NCBI GenBank assembly: GCA_021654635.1
Contig: AP025179.1
Coordinates: 3,658,001-3,722,000 of the forward strand
DNA from: Mycobacterium kiyosense
GTDB lineage: Bacteria > Actinomycetota > Actinomycetes > Mycobacteriales > Mycobacteriaceae
DNA length: 64,000 nucleotides
Direction: 5' to 3'
Below, piece after piece: positions 13,760-23,140 of the stretch. The notes under the pieces are model-generated. The model saw nothing but the letters and a program-made list of their open reading frames with translations. It had not been told where the DNA came from and searched no databases. Each line of letters opens with the position of its first letter. The first letter of the stretch is position 1. Both the position numbers and the translations under genes were made by a program.

Positions 13760-14718
13760 GCCGCGACCTCTTCCGCACCCACCAGCACATGGAACAGCAC
13801 CGCCATCCGCACATGCACCCCATTGGAAACCTGTTGCAGCACAGCCGATTGCGACGAATCGGCCACGGACGAAGAAATCTCCATGCCGCGCAGCATCGGA
13901 CCCGGGTGCAGCACCACGGCGTGGCCGGGCAGCAGCGCCTGGCGGCGGGCCGACAACCCGTACAGGGTCGAGTACTCCCGGGTGGAGGGGAAGAAGCCGC
14001 CGTTCATCCGCTCGGCCTGCACCCGCAACATCAACACGCCGTCGGCGGCGGGCAGTTCGGCGTCGAAGTCGTGGGACACCGTGACCGGCCAGCTTTCGAG
14101 GCCGCGCGGCAACAGGGTCGGCGGCGCCACCAAGACCACCTCCGCGCCCAGCGTGTGCAACAGCATCACGTTGGAGCGCGCCACCCGGCTGTGCAGGATG
14201 TCGCCCACGATCACGATGCGGCGGCCTTCGATGCCGCCGAGACGCTGCCGGATGGTCAGAGCGTCCAGCAGCGCCTGGGTGGGGTGCTCGTGGGTGCCGT
14301 CGCCGGCGTTGATCACCGAGGGGCCCCCCGAACTGGCCGGGTCGCGGGCACCGGCCGTCCAATCCGCCAGCAGCTGCGCGGCACCGGAGGCCGGGTGACG
14401 GATGATCAGCGCGTCGGCGCCGGCCGCCCGCAGCGTCAGCGCGGTGTCGCGCAACGACTCACCCTTGCCCACCGAGGAACCGGACGCGCTGACGTTCACC
14501 ACGTCGGCACTCATCCATTTGCCGGCGACCTCGAAGGACACCCTGGTACGGGTGGAGTTTTCGTAGAACATGGTGATCACGGTGCGTCCGCGCAGCGTCG
14601 GCAGCTTCTTGACGTCGCGGCCGACCAGCGCTTGGGCGAACCGGTCGGCGTCGTCGAGGATGGCGGTCGCCTCGTCGCGGCTCAAGTCGCCGGCGGCCAA
14701 CAGATGCCTAGGACTCAT
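13756..14718 (-). CDS. pyrB: Aspartate carbamoyltransferase catalytic subunit
   Basis: Condenses carbamoyl phosphate with aspartate. 320 aa. The carbamoyl-phosphate loop FYENSTRTR (about residue 52), the SSVGKGES loop and the HPTQALLD motif are intact. No regulatory pyrI gene is nearby, as usual in actinobacteria. The ATG at 14718 is preceded by GGAGGA inside the MIRU-like repeat, 9 nt upstream, so the repeat supplies the ribosome-binding site. Confidence 0.96.
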   Translation of the reverse strand: MSPRHLLAAGDLSRDEATAILDDADRFAQALVGRDVKKLPTLRGRTVITMFYENSTRTRVSFEVAGKWMSADVVNVSASGSSVGKGESLRDTALTLRAAGADALIIRHPASGAAQLLADWTAGARDPASSGGPSVINAGDGTHEHPTQALLDALTIRQRLGGIEGRRIVIVGDILHSRVARSNVMLLHTLGAEVVLVAPPTLLPRGLESWPVTVSHDFDAELPAADGVLMLRVQAERMNGGFFPSTREYSTLYGLSARRQALLPGHAVVLHPGPMLRGMEISSSVADSSQSAVLQQVSNGVHVRMAVLFHVLVGAEEVAA

Positions 14719-14828
14719 CGGCGCCGCTCCTCCTCATCGCTTCGCTCTGCATCGTCACCGGCGCGGCCGTCATTGGCGCCGCTCCTCCTCATCGCTTCGC
14801 TCTGCATCGTCACCGGCGCGGGCGTCAT
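14715..14828 (-). CDS. Possible 37-aa micro-ORF made by the two MIRU-like units
   Basis: An ATG at 14828 overlaps the pyrR stop (ATGA). The frame stays open across both 55-bp repeat units and stops in a TGA that overlaps the pyrB start (ATGA). Because 55 is not a multiple of 3, the two near-identical DNA units are read in different frames and give unlike peptides: the first half ends RRSGA, the second is acidic and then basic (DEEERRR). It may serve only to couple translation from pyrR to pyrB. No evidence that the peptide itself is functional. Confidence 0.4.
   Translation of the reverse strand: MTPAPVTMQSEAMRRSGANDGRAGDDAERSDEEERRR
14719..14828. repeat. MIRU-like tandem repeat, two 55-bp units, between pyrR and pyrB
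   Basis: Two head-to-tail units of 55 bp, differing at only two positions, fill the space between pyrR and pyrB. The core (GCATCGTCACCGGCGCGG and GCTCCTCCTCATCGC on the plus strand) resembles the mycobacterial interspersed repetitive units I recall from M. tuberculosis. The location also fits: MIRUs insert at overlapping ATGA stop/start junctions of operons. Each unit carries its own GGAGGA plus downstream ATGA. Copy number may vary between strains. Confidence 0.75.
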
Positions 14829-15379
14829 CGGGTTATCACCACCCCGTCTTTGCCGTCGTGCTCGCTGAATTGCACGTGCACGCTCTCGCTGCGTGAAGTA
14901 GGCACGTTCTTGCCGACGTAGTCGGCCCGAACCGGAAGTTCGCGGTGGCCGCGGTCGACCAGGACCGCAAGCTGCACGGCGCGGGGGCGGCCCACGTCGC
15001 GCAGCGCGTCCAGGGCCGAGCGGGTGGAGCGCCCGGAATACAGCACGTCGTCGACCAGGATCACCAGCGCATCGTCGATGCCGCCGGCCGGGATCGAAGT
15101 CGCTTCCAGCGGTCGCGGCGGCTTGATCATCAGGTCGTCGCGGTAGAGCGTGATGTCCAGGGAGCCGTGGCCGACGTCGACGCCGCTGTATTCGGCGATG
15201 TTGGCGGCCAGCCGATTGGCCAAAGTGACACCACGGGTCGGGATGCCGAGCAACACCACCCGCGTCGAATCAGGATTGTCCAGGGCGGTCTTCTCGATGA
15301 TCTGATGCGCCATGCGAGAGATGGTGCGACCGACGTCGGCCGCTGACATCAACTCTCGCGATTCCCGGGCAGCACACAT
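14825..15379 (-). CDS. pyrR: PyrR, pyrimidine operon regulator / uracil phosphoribosyltransferase-like
   Basis: 184-aa RNA-binding regulator of the pyr operon with a phosphoribosyltransferase fold; UMP or UTP favours RNA binding. The PRPP loop [21 protein letters not shown] is present, and the basic RNA-binding surface region [18 protein letters not shown] is conserved. First gene of the pyrR-pyrB-pyrC-carA-carB-pyrF operon. The ATG at 15379 lies 12 nt behind AAGGAGGT, which is itself part of the leader hairpin. Confidence 0.95.
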   Translation of the reverse strand: MCAARESRELMSAADVGRTISRMAHQIIEKTALDNPDSTRVVLLGIPTRGVTLANRLAANIAEYSGVDVGHGSLDITLYRDDLMIKPPRPLEATSIPAGGIDDALVILVDDVLYSGRSTRSALDALRDVGRPRAVQLAVLVDRGHRELPVRADYVGKNVPTSRSESVHVQFSEHDGKDGVVITR

Positions 15380-15389
15380 GCGAGCGCTT

Positions 15390-15418
15390 GACCTCCTTCT
15401 CCGCCTCTCTGGACGGTC
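15390..15418 (-). promoter_or_regulatory. PyrR-binding leader hairpin overlapping the pyrR ribosome-binding site
   Basis: On the minus strand the leader contains GTCCAGAGAGGCGG (15401-15414), which matches the PyrR recognition loop known from Gram-positive bacteria (UCCAGAGAGGCU). GACC (15415-15418) can pair with GGTC (15390-15393), the end of the Shine-Dalgarno AAGGAGGT. No terminator/antiterminator pair with a U-run is visible. The layout therefore fits repression of translation by PyrR, as reported for mycobacteria, rather than transcription attenuation. Confidence 0.75.
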
Positions 15419-15820
15419 CGTTAAAGGATGTCGACTGCGGGGCAGCCTAGCATGGGCACGCCCGGAGCACGGGCACGGCACGTGCGGGCTCCGATGCATA
15501 TGCACGTCCATCGGTGTTCCACGGCAACCGCTTTCGTCGCAGCAGTCACATGCGCCACAGCAGATCAGCGGGCGAGGCGCGGGCTTCGCGACCGCGGCGC
15601 CCGCCGTGGACTCCGCTCGCATCCGGCGTGGAAGGCACTGCCTTCCAACAAATCTCGAGCCTGTTGCGCACCGTTTTCGCCATCAGATTTCGAGTATCGA
15701 CGTCCGAACTCGCGGGGCATACGATTTCCTGACACAACTAGCAAAGCCGCGGGGGTGGGCGATGTCGAGTGCTCCATCGGAGGAAAGCCAGCCATCCGCC
15801 ACTACCGGCGAAGTTGCCGG
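15419..15820. other. Intergenic region upstream of pyrR and of the patatin-like gene
   Basis: About 400 bp between the divergent pyr leader and the patatin-like gene. On the minus strand TAGGCT (about 15448) fits a mycobacterial TANNNT -10 box for the pyr promoter; no clear -35. No gene is supported: the long open frame upstream of 15821 lacks conservation cues and has no ribosome site. A GTG near 15754 is an alternative start for the patatin-like gene. Confidence 0.45.
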
Positions 15821-18799
15821 ATGACGCCGTCGACGCAGCGGCTATTGCTGCGCAGCACCCCGCTGGTGACGATCGTGGGCGCTGCATTACTGGTTATATG
15901 CCGAAAGGAAGCCTCGCCTGCGGGGCTGGAACGCTATACCTTCGGCGACAGAAATCCGGTGCCCGCCGGTCTCGACGACGCCTTGTTCGCAGATATCGGG
16001 TTCATCGCCGGCTACGGTCTGGTGCTCGGCGCATTTGTGGTGCTGCTCCGTGCGTTCGCCATCTCGAGCACCGGCCGCGCCTTTGCGAACTATGCGCGCG
16101 CGGCAGTGTTGGTGACACTTGTCGCCGACGCGACCGAGGACGTGCTGCTGTACCTCTCGACCTACACCTGGCCCGAGCGAACGGCCCTGGCCACGGCCGC
16201 TGCGGCTGCGGCAACGATCAAATGGTGCGCCGCCCTGCTCGCTGTGCTCAGTGTGCCCGGCGCCTGCGGCGCGCTGCTGCGCTGGGGTTGGGCGTGGCTT
16301 CGGACACGGCTGGGCAAAGAGACGCACTGGTGGCACAAGGTACTGGCGGACGAGGGTAAGTCCGCCGTCCCGGCGTCCCTCACCACGGCGGAGACGACCT
16401 GGGCGAAGGCGTATCACGTGCCCGGCGCCACAGCTCAGCCCGACAACGGCGATCGGGATGACAAGGATCTTCCGATAGCGATTTGCCTGTCCGGCGGCGG
16501 CGTTCGGTCCGCGTGCGTCGCGATGGGCGCAACTCAGGTCTTCGCGCGCGCCGACTATCCCGTCGAACTGGACGCCGACGCCGCCGATACGCAAACGCAG
16601 CGACCGCCCAGAAATACCGAGGGGCAGCCAAAGCTGCTGGACTCTGTCGACTACATCATCTCGGTGTCGGGCGGCGGATACACCGCGGGGGCGCGGCTAC
16701 TTGCGGTGCAGCCGGACTCGGAACGGCCGGCCGAATCCGGTAAGTCACTGTTGTCCCAGCGATTCGGCGAAGGATCCGCCGAATTCGACCACATGCGGCG
16801 ACACTCCAGCTATATCGCCGATTCTCCCAGTGCACTGTTGAGTGCGTTTGCTCAGGTGCTGAAGAATCTATTGGCGTCGTTGGTCACCTTGCTGGCGGTC
16901 CCGGTCATCGTCGGATCCTTACTGGGGTACCTGCTGGCGAACCCCCGCTTCCCGATCGCCGCCTTCGTCCCAGTGGGCGACCCGCTGAAACCGCAGGAGT
17001 TGAGCAGTTATCCCGACGATTATTTCCTGGCACTGACGAACCATGTCTACCCGTGGTGGGCAATCGGATTCTTCGCATCGTGCGCAGTCGTTTTCACGAT
17101 GCTCGCACTGGTGATCGAGTGCGTCAGTGAAAAACGTGAGGCCTGGCGCATCAAAATGACGAGGTGGGCACTCGGATGCGCGATGTTCGGTCTGCTCATT
17201 TTCGCCATCACCGTGGCCATGCCGGAATTGATGCACCTGTGTGCCTCGGCGATCGATATCGATAAAGACGGACACGCTCAATCCGCCCAGAAGGCGACCG
17301 GGTTTCTCACCGGGGTGGTTGGCCTGCAATACCTCGCCGCGATCGTCGCAATCGCGTGGAAGAAAAGAGGAAATCTGCCTGCTACCGCGCCCAGCACTGG
17401 GCGATGGAAGTCGTTGTTTCCACCCGGCGTCTTCGCGATCCTGATCGTGCTGGCGACGCTGGCCGCCCTGGCCGCCGTGTGGCTGATGGTGCTGGGCAGC
17501 TTCGCGGCCGGAATCTTTTACCAGGTCACTCTGCCCCGGCACGGCGCCATCGGCGGCATCCGCTACCAGGAGCTGTGGCTGCTCGGCCTGGTGCTCACAG
17601 TAGGTTTTCTCGGCTTTGCCGATGTGACGTCGCTCAGCCTGCACCCCTTCTACCGGCGACGGTTGGCCAGCGCGTTTGCCGTCCGGCGCGAGGTACCCCG
17701 GGGTTCCGCCACGGCGTTGGCCGCGCCGTATCCGGCCAGGGAACCGACGTGGCTGCACGACTACGGCGAAGTGACCGTTGGCAAGCGACCGGAGTTCGTG
17801 TTCGCCGCGGCTGCCGCGATCAGCGGGGAAGGCAAACCGGCGCCGGGACTCAACGCGGTGTCATTCGTCCTCGGCGCCAAGCACATTGGCGGGCCGCAGC
17901 TGGGTTGGCTGAAAACAGAAGAACTCTGGCACGCGGCAACCCCACGACTGCGACGCGACATGACCGTGCAGGCAGCGGTGGCGATCAGTGGGGCCGCGTT
18001 CGCATCGGCAATGGGCCGGCAGAACAAGGGTTTTCAGAAACTCTTGGCCGTCTCAGGTGCCCGGCTGGGAACCTGGCTGCCCAATCCCCGCTTCGTCGCC
18101 AACCTCCGCGATTCCCTCGATCACGCCGCGGCAGGCAAGTCTGATCACCACGCGGACACGAGATGGTGGCCGCAGTCGTTGCCGACGATTCGCGGCGCCG
18201 GTTACTTCTACCGCGAGTTGTTCGGGATCAACAACCGAGACGCACGGCTCGTGCAGGTGACCGACGGTGGTCACTACGAAAACCTGGGACTGGTGGAGGC
18301 GCTGCGGCGGCGATGCCGGTTGATCTATTGCATCGATGGCGGCGGCGACGCCCCGCCACTGCTCAGCGGCCTCAGTGACGCGATCCGCCTGGCGAAATAC
18401 GAACTCGGCGTAGACATAATCCTCGACGAGGACGGCCAGTTCGGGGTGGGCAACCTTGCCCCCGGTTCCGGCCGGGACTTCACCGACAACCCGTCACTGG
18501 CGGCCCTGAACTCCCGGGTGACCCGTGGCCTCGTCGCGAAAGGAACGATCACTTACCCGAAGGTGGCGGGCGTGAAGGGCGATAAAGGAACCTTGATATT
18601 CGCCAAGGCTGTTCTGTGGCGCGACTGTCCGGACTGGTTGCTCACCTATGCCGCGGCCAAGGAGAACGCCGTGTTTCCACACGACCCGACGTCCGATCAG
18701 TGGTTCACCGAGGGCCAGTTCGCCGCCTACTGCGAACTCGGGCGGTTGGCCGGCACCGCCGCCACGCAATGCGCGGCGACACTGCACGGTGTCGACTGA
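15821..18799 (+). CDS. Large integral-membrane patatin/cPLA2-like phospholipase
   Basis: 992 aa. Four N-terminal hydrophobic segments (about residues 10-160) precede a split patatin-like hydrolase domain. The oxyanion motif CLSGGGVRSACVAMG is near residue 222, the nucleophile motif SVSGGGYTAG near 281, and the catalytic Asp in VTDGGHYENLGLVEAL near 814. Between the Ser and Asp parts lies a second membrane region of about six helices (about residues 340-620). The Ser-Asp dyad indicates acyl hydrolysis of lipids at the membrane. The start at 15821 is the first ATG before the first membrane helix; the ribosome site is weak. Confidence 0.75.
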   Translation: MTPSTQRLLLRSTPLVTIVGAALLVICRKEASPAGLERYTFGDRNPVPAGLDDALFADIGFIAGYGLVLGAFVVLLRAFAISSTGRAFANYARAAVLVTLVADATEDVLLYLSTYTWPERTALATAAAAAATIKWCAALLAVLSVPGACGALLRWGWAWLRTRLGKETHWWHKVLADEGKSAVPASLTTAETTWAKAYHVPGATAQPDNGDRDDKDLPIAICLSGGGVRSACVAMGATQVFARADYPVELDADAADTQTQRPPRNTEGQPKLLDSVDYIISVSGGGYTAGARLLAVQPDSERPAESGKSLLSQRFGEGSAEFDHMRRHSSYIADSPSALLSAFAQVLKNLLASLVTLLAVPVIVGSLLGYLLANPRFPIAAFVPVGDPLKPQELSSYPDDYFLALTNHVYPWWAIGFFASCAVVFTMLALVIECVSEKREAWRIKMTRWALGCAMFGLLIFAITVAMPELMHLCASAIDIDKDGHAQSAQKATGFLTGVVGLQYLAAIVAIAWKKRGNLPATAPSTGRWKSLFPPGVFAILIVLATLAALAAVWLMVLGSFAAGIFYQVTLPRHGAIGGIRYQELWLLGLVLTVGFLGFADVTSLSLHPFYRRRLASAFAVRREVPRGSATALAAPYPAREPTWLHDYGEVTVGKRPEFVFAAAAAISGEGKPAPGLNAVSFVLGAKHIGGPQLGWLKTEELWHAATPRLRRDMTVQAAVAISGAAFASAMGRQNKGFQKLLAVSGARLGTWLPNPRFVANLRDSLDHAAAGKSDHHADTRWWPQSLPTIRGAGYFYRELFGINNRDARLVQVTDGGHYENLGLVEALRRRCRLIYCIDGGGDAPPLLSGLSDAIRLAKYELGVDIILDEDGQFGVGNLAPGSGRDFTDNPSLAALNSRVTRGLVAKGTITYPKVAGVKGDKGTLIFAKAVLWRDCPDWLLTYAAAKENAVFPHDPTSDQWFTEGQFAAYCELGRLAGTAATQCAATLHGVD

Positions 18800-18818
18800 C
18801 ACTTGATGCGCGTCGCGG

Positions 18819-19244
18819 CTAACCGCAGGGCTGCCCGTTGATCCGGCAGTTCACCGGTGGCGAGTAAGTACCGGTCAGCACGCCTCGCATACCACCGGTC
18901 GCTGTGCCGCCGGGCGCAATGATGCGGTTCCAGTTCGCCGGGCTGATCACGAAGTGGGTACCAGATTGGGCGATGGTGCTGTTCCAGGTGTGCGAAACCG
19001 ACTGTCCCACCGGCATATCGAACTCGAGCCGCCAGTCGGACAGCGGCGCCATGCTCGCGTTGGTAACGGTGAAGTGCCCGATGAAACCGGTCTGCCACGT
19101 CGATGACACCGACAACGTCGCCGTGACCGCGGCCGCGTGAGCTGCCGGGGCGGCGCCGATCCCGAGCAGGGCAACGACACAGGCCGACAAAACCACGTGA
19201 AGCGCTGTGCGCCAGCGCTTCTCGTAGCGGCGAAGTCCGGTCAT
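18819..19244 (-). CDS. Secreted carbohydrate-binding (CBM2) protein, Rv1987-like
   Basis: 141 aa. A Sec signal peptide (KRWRTALHVVLSACVVALLG, cleavage near AHAA) is followed by a single CBM2-type module: VTATLSVSSTWQTGFIGHFTV, DWRLEFDMP, SHTWNSTI and NWNRIIAPGG. CBM2 modules bind cellulose or chitin through surface tryptophans, several of which are conserved. No catalytic domain is attached. Length and sequence resemble M. tuberculosis Rv1987. The ATG at 19244 gives a compact signal peptide; an upstream GTG would add an unlikely acidic leader. Converges on the patatin-like gene across 19 bp. Confidence 0.85.
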   Translation of the reverse strand: MTGLRRYEKRWRTALHVVLSACVVALLGIGAAPAAHAAAVTATLSVSSTWQTGFIGHFTVTNASMAPLSDWRLEFDMPVGQSVSHTWNSTIAQSGTHFVISPANWNRIIAPGGTATGGMRGVLTGTYSPPVNCRINGQPCG

Positions 19245-19466
19245 AGGGTCCAACACTATAGCGGGACCGGCGAAATCGGCCCTCACATCGCGGGTGAGCC
19301 ACAGTAGCTTTGCTCAACTGAAACCGTTATGCGACTAGCGCGTGTCTGACCGGAGGTGTCCGGGTCTGGCTGGATCTCACGTGGGCACCTCCGTTGGCTG
19401 CGGCTGGCATGGTCGGTCACCCAGCCTAGAGCTGTGCTCCGGGGCCGGGGTGTTGTTGTGGGGTGT

Positions 19467-20837
19467 TCACGGTCCGGCGCGTTCGTCGTCGTTGTCGCGC
19501 AGCATCCGTTCCGGATGGTGATAGGAGTTGGTGCGAGGCTGGTTGCGGTCGAGGTGGGAGGGCGGTGTCCAGGCGGTGCGGTTATCGTGCCGTTTGCTGG
19601 TTGTCCAGCCGCGGTTGAGCAGTTTGTGGTTGGGTCCGCAGGTCAGGGTCATCCTGTCGACGTCGGTGCGGCCGCCGGCGGCCCATTCGTCGATGTGGTG
19701 GACCTCGCATTTGTCGGCGGGGACGTCGCAGCCGGGGAAGGTGCATCCGCGCTCGGCGGCGAACAGGGTCAGCCGTTGGTCGGCGGTGGCGATGCGCCGG
19801 CTGCGGCCCAGGTAGAGCGGGCGGTTGGAGTGGTCGTCGAAAACGGCGAGGTAGTGCAACGCTTTGCGGCTCATCCGGATGAGATCGCGGATGGGCAGTT
19901 GGACCCCGGAGGCGGTGATGCCGTGCCCGGCGGCGTCGGTGAGTTCGCGCAGCGTGGTGGAGACCACGACGGTCACGGGCAGTCCGTGGTGCTGGCCCAG
20001 GGCGGGATCGCCCGGTTGGCTCTGCACCAGGTAATTCAGGGCGTCGTGTTGGCGTTGGCGGGGGGTGCGGGTGTCGGCGGCGGCCTGCTCGGTGGGCTCG
20101 GCGTCGACACATGGGTTTGTATCGGCGGGATTGGCCATCCCGGGTGCGGCGAATTTGGCCAGCCACGCATCGAGGTTGGCCCTCAGTTCCGGGGTGGCGA
20201 TCAGGGTGCCTTCGCTCATCCCGTCGGCGCCTTGCGGTTTCCAGGTGAAGCCGCGCTTGCGGGCACGATCGTGCTCGGAGAACTCGCCGTCGGGATTGAG
20301 GTGGCAGGCCATCCGCTTGGCCAGCTTGTCGAGTTGGTCGGGACGCAGCTGCCTGGCCTGGGACGCCAAGGTTTCCTCGGCTTCTTCGACGACGTCGGAG
20401 GGAAGATCTTGAGGCAGCTCATCGACGAACTTCTGAATCACCTTCAAGTGTTCAGCATCGAGCATGCCGTCGCGCCACTGCTGGGCGGTGGCGGGAAGTA
20501 CGGGCGGCAACTGCTCGCCGGTCATCGTGACCCGAGGGGCCAGCTGGGCGGCGTCGCGGATGCGGCGGCGGGCTTCGGCGTAACTGAGGCGACACCAGTC
20601 GGCGATGACCTGGTGGGGCGCGCCGCCGAGCCTGGAGATTTCCTCCTGGGCGAGCGTGTGAACGATGTCGTGGCTGGTCACCGCCTGACGCCGGCGCGAG
20701 GTTTCCAACTGGTCCAAAGCGCGCAGCCGGAGCACCGGGTCCAACGCGGCGAAGTCGAGCTCGCGCAGGGCGGCGACGGCGGCGTCGAGGGCCTCCAAGC
20801 GGGCCGCGACGTCGGCCGGAGCAGCAACCGAACACAT
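19467..20837 (-). CDS. 13E12-family DUF222 / HNH endonuclease protein
   Basis: 456 aa. An N-terminal helical DUF222 domain (SRRRQAVTSHDIVHTLAQEE, RLSYAEARRRIRDAAQLAPR, MLDAEHLKVIQKF) is joined to a C-terminal HNH nuclease motif (CTFPGCDVPADKCEVHHIDE, then GGRTDVDRMTLTCGPNHKL). This is the multicopy 13E12 repeat family of mycobacteria, whose role is unknown. Nuclease activity is inferred from the intact H-N-H residues. A LexA-type SOS box overlaps the start codon, so DNA-damage induction is likely. Confidence 0.88.
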   Translation of the reverse strand: MCSVAAPADVAARLEALDAAVAALRELDFAALDPVLRLRALDQLETSRRRQAVTSHDIVHTLAQEEISRLGGAPHQVIADWCRLSYAEARRRIRDAAQLAPRVTMTGEQLPPVLPATAQQWRDGMLDAEHLKVIQKFVDELPQDLPSDVVEEAEETLASQARQLRPDQLDKLAKRMACHLNPDGEFSEHDRARKRGFTWKPQGADGMSEGTLIATPELRANLDAWLAKFAAPGMANPADTNPCVDAEPTEQAAADTRTPRQRQHDALNYLVQSQPGDPALGQHHGLPVTVVVSTTLRELTDAAGHGITASGVQLPIRDLIRMSRKALHYLAVFDDHSNRPLYLGRSRRIATADQRLTLFAAERGCTFPGCDVPADKCEVHHIDEWAAGGRTDVDRMTLTCGPNHKLLNRGWTTSKRHDNRTAWTPPSHLDRNQPRTNSYHHPERMLRDNDDERAGP

Positions 20838-20843
20838 GTTCGA
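20828..20843. promoter_or_regulatory. LexA (SOS) box over the start of the 13E12 gene
   Basis: CCGAACACATGTTCGA matches the mycobacterial LexA consensus TCGAAC-N4-GTTCGA at 11 of 12 fixed positions and is almost a perfect palindrome. It covers the ATG of the DUF222/HNH gene, so bound LexA would block either initiation or early elongation. LexA sites at 13E12 genes are known in M. tuberculosis. Confidence 0.75.
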
Positions 20844-20973
20844 ATGCTATCGCTGTTCGGCGGGTCGAACCGGTCCCAGCGCGGCCCGGAAGCCAAAACC
20901 GTGGATAACACTCCAACTGTGCTCAAGTCGAACGCTCGGCACGAAGACACCTGACCAGCTGGAAAACGGCCCG

Positions 20974-21956
20974 CTAGCCGGTGGGGTCACACCCCCGGCG
21001 TCCCTCGTGCGCCCAAGCCAGCAGATCCGGCGGCGCCAACTGGTTGATGCGGTGGTTGTAGCGGCGCGTTTCGTGGAAACCGAAGTACTGCTGCCACTCC
21101 CCGCTCCCGCCGCGCCGGAAGAAGCGTTCGTCGCTGCGCCAGATGCCGTCGGTGGTATTCGGCGCGATCTCGCTGGCCCGCGAACGCATCGCATCCAGCG
21201 AGGCATACGCGGCCAACTCCTGCGCGCGCTCACGGGTGAGGTCGATGCCCAGCGTCGACGCCAGCAGAAGCAGCTCGCCCACCAGGTCGGCCTGCAAGTC
21301 CGCATAGTGGAACAGCGCGACGTTGGGCGCGTGGCGGCGTTCCCAGGACTTTCCGAACTGGTCGAGGATGTTGGCCAGCGTGCCGATGCCCCGGGGCGGC
21401 GCCAAGCCGACCCCCCGGCGGCGGGTGCGCCGGGCCTTCCATCCAGTCGCGGAATTCCGCCACCGGCCCACGCGGCCCGTGCCCGGGCTCGGGCACCCGA
21501 TCCGGGCCGGCCCGGGCGGCCGGTCGCCGGGGCCGCGGCGTCATACAGCTCACGCACCCGGTCCCGGTCCATGTTGGTGGTCTGGTGCAGCATCGACACC
21601 GCGGCATCGCGCGGATCGCGGCCGACGCAGATATACGTCACCCGGTCGTCAAGGACGAGGCCGTCCAGCGGGGTGTGCGTCTTGATGAAGCGCCGGTGCC
21701 GCTGCGCCTCCAGCACCGCGGCAACCTCCTGGACCGGCCGGATCGTCTGATCGAACCACGGCGACACCGTCGACAACGGCCCCGGCAGATCCGGACCGTC
21801 GAACACCAGCAGGGAGACCAACCGCTGCATCCAGGTCATGCCGCATTTCGACGGCGTGGTGATGATGATGTCGCCGGGCCGCAGTTCCAGAGCGTCCCAT
21901 CGCGTGTTGTCGCTCATCAACGACCGGTACGGCACGCGGTTCACAGCGGTGCTCAT
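20974..21956 (-). CDS. Sulfotransferase (Rv1373-like), reading frame broken twice
   Basis: PAPS-dependent sulfotransferase; homologues sulfate glycolipids. The N-terminal PAPS-binding loop [20 protein letters not shown] and [15 protein letters not shown] are in one frame, [11 protein letters not shown] in a second, and [13 protein letters not shown] through [15 protein letters not shown] to the end in a third. Each shift equals one extra base. One is in a G6 run (about 21415 on the minus strand; G5 would restore PPPGVGLAPP); the other lies in a GC-rich stretch near 21500. Restored, it is a full-length enzyme. Sequencing error is likely, a young pseudogene possible. Its ATG overlaps the pks18 stop. 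Confidence 0.8.
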
Positions 21957-23140
21957 ATCGAGGACTCCCGGATGATGTCGAACAGGATGCCTTCCACGGT
22001 GACGCCCGGCGCGAACGCGAACGCCACGCCCGTGGAGATAGGTTTGGCCGATTCCGCTTGCCGCACCATCGATTCCAGCACGAAGATCAGCGACACGCTG
22101 AGCATGTTGCCGAACCTGGCCAGCACCTCCCAGCTCTGCGCCGCGCGTTCGGCGGCGATGCCCAAGGAACGCACCGACTGCTCGATGATCTTGGGGCCGC
22201 CGGGATGGATCGCCCACAGATCGATGTCGGACTTAGCCAACCCGTTGTCCCGCAACACTTCTGCCACCACGGGTTCGACACCGCGATAGATGTAGTCGGG
22301 CAGGTTCTCCGACAACTCGCAGGTGATGCCGTTGTGGTTGACGCCGAGCACGATGCCGTCCTCGGCGCCGTCGAGCAGTTGGGTGAAGCTGCTGCGGATC
22401 ACCACGCTGCCCTGCGGAAGCAGCTGTCGCACCTGGCTGGCGCCGATCACCAGCGCGCCACAACCGTCACCGAACAGGCTGTGGATCACCACGTCGTTGA
22501 TATCGTCGGCGAAAACTGCATTCACCGAACATAATTCGATGCACACCACCAGCGCCTTCATGCTCGGATGGGCCCGCACGTAGGTGGCAGCGATGCGCAC
22601 GGCGTTCATCGCGGCGGCACAACCCATGAAGTTGACCACCACCCGCGAAATGGACCGCGACAAGCCGAGTTCCTTGACAACCGCGACGTCGACACCCGGC
22701 GCGATGAACCCGGTGCTGGTGACGAACACCAGCAACCCGATCTCGTCGGCCCCGTAGGGTAAGTCGGCCAACGCTCGTCTGCTCACGTCCACCGCCAGCG
22801 GAACCGCGTGGTCGAAAAACATGTTCATCCGGTCCCGGATCGTCGCAGGGTCACGCCGGAATGCGCCGAATTCGGGGTTCAGCGGGTCCACCGCCATCTG
22901 GCGGGTGTCGATCCGCGTCTTCTGGTATATCCGCGGAATCCGTTGCCGCTGTTCGGGATCGTCGAAAAGCTCGGCGACCCGCGCGGCGGCGTCGGCCTGC
23001 CCGACCGTGCGCTGCGGCCCGCCCGTCGCGATGCCTTCGATGACCGCGACCGTGGTAGGCGGCGCCGGCGGCAGCTGCGCCAGGCCGATCTCGTCGACTT
23101 CTTCGGCGGGCAACACCACACCGCCCTCCCGGGTGCTCAT
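21953..23140 (-). CDS. pks18: Type III polyketide synthase, alkylpyrone synthase
   Basis: 395-aa chalcone-synthase-fold enzyme. The catalytic triad is visible: Cys174 in [10 protein letters not shown], His312 in WAIHPGGPK and Asn345 in RFGNMLS. Pks18 of M. tuberculosis extends long-chain acyl-CoA starters with malonyl-CoA to tri- and tetraketide alpha-pyrones, and this close homologue should do the same. It overlaps the desaturase gene upstream and the sulfotransferase gene downstream, both by ATGA, so the three proteins are made together and probably act on one lipid product. Confidence 0.93.
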   Translation of the reverse strand: MSTREGGVVLPAEEVDEIGLAQLPPAPPTTVAVIEGIATGGPQRTVGQADAAARVAELFDDPEQRQRIPRIYQKTRIDTRQMAVDPLNPEFGAFRRDPATIRDRMNMFFDHAVPLAVDVSRRALADLPYGADEIGLLVFVTSTGFIAPGVDVAVVKELGLSRSISRVVVNFMGCAAAMNAVRIAATYVRAHPSMKALVVCIELCSVNAVFADDINDVVIHSLFGDGCGALVIGASQVRQLLPQGSVVIRSSFTQLLDGAEDGIVLGVNHNGITCELSENLPDYIYRGVEPVVAEVLRDNGLAKSDIDLWAIHPGGPKIIEQSVRSLGIAAERAAQSWEVLARFGNMLSVSLIFVLESMVRQAESAKPISTGVAFAFAPGVTVEGILFDIIRESSI

